Shown here in pieces: positions 6,952 through 8,614 of a DNA stretch of 8,614 bases (position 1 is its first letter; each line of letters opens with the position of its first letter). The notes under the pieces are model-generated. The model worked only from the letters and a program-made list of their open reading frames with translations, was not told the DNA's origin and made no database searches. Position numbers and translations under genes: made by a program. The stretch is taken from contig JAGORP010000093.1 in the NCBI GenBank assembly GCA_018062725.1, positions 1-8,614 on the forward strand. Direction: 5' to 3'. This DNA is from Flavobacterium sp. Lineage in GTDB: Bacteria; Bacteroidota; Bacteroidia; Flavobacteriales; Flavobacteriaceae.

Positions 6952-7072
6952 CTTTTTTGAGCGTTTCCGCCTTCATTCTTACGGCGGTCAGGCTTTCCGC
7001 TGTATCTTTTACCGTCATTTCGAGAGCCTCAATGACCGTAAAAGGATGTTGCTTCAATCCCTCACGCTTTAA
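6952..7072 (-). ncRNA. Structured RNA candidate in the lepA leader
   Basis: Read on the minus strand, the region folds into nested stems. The closing helix is AGCGT (7064-7068) with ACGCT (6960-6964). A short GGAT (7057-7060) can pair with ATCC (7044-7047). A long arm runs from 7031-7044 to 7006-7019, with 13 of 14 pairs and one G/G mismatch, around an 11-base loop. A third hairpin pairs CCGCC (6983-6987) with GGCGG (6967-6971). Unpaired stretches such as GAGGGATTGAAGC and GATACAGCGGAAAGCC sit at the junctions. The alternation of junction bases with a hairpin arm suggests a family RNA, possibly the Flavo-1 motif described in Bacteroidota; I recall near-identical junction words in other flavobacteria but cannot verify this. 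No T-run follows, so the RNA would be part of the lepA mRNA leader unless processed. Confidence 0.5.
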
Positions 7073-7076
7073 TCTG

Positions 7077-7084
7077 CAAATATA
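7077..7084 (-). promoter_or_regulatory. -7 box (TATATTTG) for the lepA leader
   Basis: On the minus strand TATATTTG is an exact TAnnTTTG match followed by C. A start a few bases downstream would fall near 7070, just before the structured RNA candidate, giving a leader of about 130 bases before the lepA ATG at 6936. A TTG upstream on the same strand is about 26 bases away, longer than the usual spacing. Confidence 0.55.
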
Positions 7085-7155
7085 GCTTAAAATAGTCAGT
7101 TTTAATTAGTCAAGACATTTCTTTATTTTATCAATTAAAATTATTGTAATTTAAT

Positions 7156-7163
7156 TAATTTTG
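7156..7163 (+). promoter_or_regulatory. -7 box (TAATTTTG) for the secreted-protein gene
   Basis: TAATTTTG matches TAnnTTTG exactly and lies 30 bases before the ATG at 7194. The transcript would start near 7170 and have a leader of roughly 24 bases. The region upstream is very AT-rich, so chance matches are more likely here, and no clear -33 TTTG is seen. Confidence 0.4.
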
Positions 7164-7193
7164 AACGCAAACCTTAACTTCAAACAAATACAA

Positions 7194-8614
7194 ATGATTA
7201 AAAAATCATACTTATTACTGTTTTTATATTTAACAACAACCTCAATAAGCATAGCACAAGATAATAATTCAAATAATTCACATTTCAAAACCAGTAAAAC
7301 CTTTAAAGTTTTTGATTTTGATCATAATTTTTATGTTTCTAAAAATCAAGAAATTGTAGTTTTAAAATTCATCAGAAACCATTGCATAATTCAGAAATTT
7401 GATACTTCAACTCCTGAATTAATCAAAGAAAATAAATACTCCGATTTTTTTCCAAGTGGATTCAACTTAGAATCTTTAAAAGAAATTGAAGGCAAATACT
7501 ATTTCTTCTATTCATTATCAAATAAAAACAAAAAATGCGATGAAATATATGCACAAGAAGTTGATTTTGAAAAAGTTGAATTCATTAATCATCCTAAATT
7601 AATTTTAAGCTCAAGAGGAAAACGCCATAAAAACAAACCTCCAACATATCTACATGTAAATAGATTAACGGAAGAAATTTGTTATGAATTTATTCAACCA
7701 AGTGACAAGTCAAATTTGTTAATAAAATACTACACTACTATAAAGGACAAAGAAAGTAGTTCAATTGAACTAACACTTATCGACAAGAATTTGTCCAATA
7801 TTTTTACAAAATCGATACAATATAGTATCGATAATAAGAAAAACTTAATCCTTTCAAATCGAGTAGACAACAAAGGAAATTTCTATTTTGTTTCCAAAAA
7901 AATAATTGAAAAAAATGACACGCCTCAAAAAATATATTTCAATACAGTGAAATTTAATTCAATCAATATAAGTGAGATAAATTTAAATATAGGAAATAAA
8001 TTTACTAATGAATTATGGATTAAGGATTTTAAAGATGAAATTTTTTGTGGCGGTTTTACAAGTGATTTTAACACGCTAAAAGAAAGTTTTTTAGAGAAAA
8101 GACCGAAATTAAATGATTCAAACGAAATTGTTATTTTTAAAATAAATTCAAATGGAGAAATTTTAGAAAATTATAAATTTAATTTTCCTGAAAACATAAT
8201 AAATTTTTACAAAAATCAAAATCAAACGAATTATGTTAACAATTTATTTCTTCATGATTTTGACATACTTGAAACGGGAGAAATATTCATTATTGGCGAA
8301 CAGTATATATATGATTGGAGTGGCAAAACTCCAGTTGGTATTTATGGAGATGTTTTAATTTGTAAAATAAATTACAATAGAGAATTAAGTTTTATTAAAA
8401 GATTGCCGAAAATTCAATACTCTGCCAACGAAATGCAACCATTTTCTTTTAGAACGTTTTATACCAATGATTATATTTATTTACCTTTTATTGACGCACT
8501 AAAAAATTTAGATACTGAAAAAACTAAAATAACCCCGTCTGGTGGAGATTTAATTTTATCAAGAATATCTTTAAAAAATGGCGACATCTCTAGAAAATTT
8601 ATATTAAACATAGG
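7194..8614 (+). CDS. Secreted protein of unknown function (3' end outside the window)
   Basis: The frame from ATG 7194 stays open to the last base, giving at least 473 residues. The N-terminus is a Sec signal peptide: MIKKS, a hydrophobic core YLLLFLYLTTT, then SISIA with likely cleavage after Ala21 before QDNN, the usual end of flavobacterial signal peptides. I recognise no family. The body shows repeated strand-like pieces with Gly/Asp turns, such as KDFKDEIFCGGFTSDFN, LETGEIFIIGEQYIYDW and IYGDVLICKINYN, which suggest a beta-propeller or similar all-beta secreted protein; this is inference. Codons are markedly more A/T-rich than in ruvB or queG (long runs of AAT, AAA, TTT, ATA), typical of accessory or fast-evolving genes. 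It diverges from lepA. A C-terminal sorting or anchoring domain may lie beyond the window. Confidence 0.8.
   Translation, partial: MIKKSYLLLFLYLTTTSISIAQDNNSNNSHFKTSKTFKVFDFDHNFYVSKNQEIVVLKFIRNHCIIQKFDTSTPELIKENKYSDFFPSGFNLESLKEIEGKYYFFYSLSNKNKKCDEIYAQEVDFEKVEFINHPKLILSSRGKRHKNKPPTYLHVNRLTEEICYEFIQPSDKSNLLIKYYTTIKDKESSSIELTLIDKNLSNIFTKSIQYSIDNKKNLILSNRVDNKGNFYFVSKKIIEKNDTPQKIYFNTVKFNSINISEINLNIGNKFTNELWIKDFKDEIFCGGFTSDFNTLKESFLEKRPKLNDSNEIVIFKINSNGEILENYKFNFPENIINFYKNQNQTNYVNNLFLHDFDILETGEIFIIGEQYIYDWSGKTPVGIYGDVLICKINYNRELSFIKRLPKIQYSANEMQPFSFRTFYTNDYIYLPFIDALKNLDTEKTKITPSGGDLILSRISLKNGDISRKFILNI

Noticed and set aside
7100..7165. AT-rich palindromic stretch (TTAATTAA-type) as an origin or operator
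   Set aside because: The base composition makes such short A/T palindromes expected by chance, and no iterons or DnaA-box set is visible.

Overview
The window reads as a chromosomal, mostly housekeeping segment of a member of the Bacteroidota, most likely a Flavobacteriaceae such as Flavobacterium. The signs are the low G+C content, several TAnnTTTG-type -7 promoter boxes, the near absence of Shine-Dalgarno sequences, the sequence character of RuvB, QueG and LepA, and a structured leader of a kind I associate with flavobacterial intergenic regions. The genus is inference.

Layout. Positions 1-61 hold the last codons of a plus-strand gene, followed by a hairpin that could terminate transcription from both sides. 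An APC-superfamily amino acid permease (164-1606, minus) follows. It diverges from a two-gene plus-strand unit, a YjdI-type divergent ferredoxin (1688-1918) and a YjdJ-type small GNAT protein (1911-2213), whose frames overlap. ruvB (2273-3295) comes next, with a -7 box so close to its ATG that the mRNA may be leaderless. Between ruvB and queG (3765-4673) lies a small cassette: a four-helix-bundle S23/IVP-family gene (3360-3707) bracketed by inverted 28-bp arms, each made of two 14-bp units. queG ends flush against a convergent minus-strand lipoprotein gene with MORN-like repeats (4674-5147), which overlaps the 3' end of lepA (5140-6936, minus). The lepA leader holds a multi-stem RNA candidate (about 6952-7072). 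Beyond it a very AT-rich plus-strand gene for a secreted protein of unknown function starts at 7194 and runs off the end of the window.

The core genes serve unrelated housekeeping roles: Holliday-junction branch migration (RuvB), queuosine tRNA modification (QueG), a translation GTPase (LepA/EF-4) and amino acid uptake. I find no CRISPR array, tRNA, rRNA, transposase or defence system. The two least ordinary items are the S23 cassette with its inverted arms and the structured lepA leader. Both resemble elements I have seen repeated in flavobacterial genomes, but that must be checked by search.
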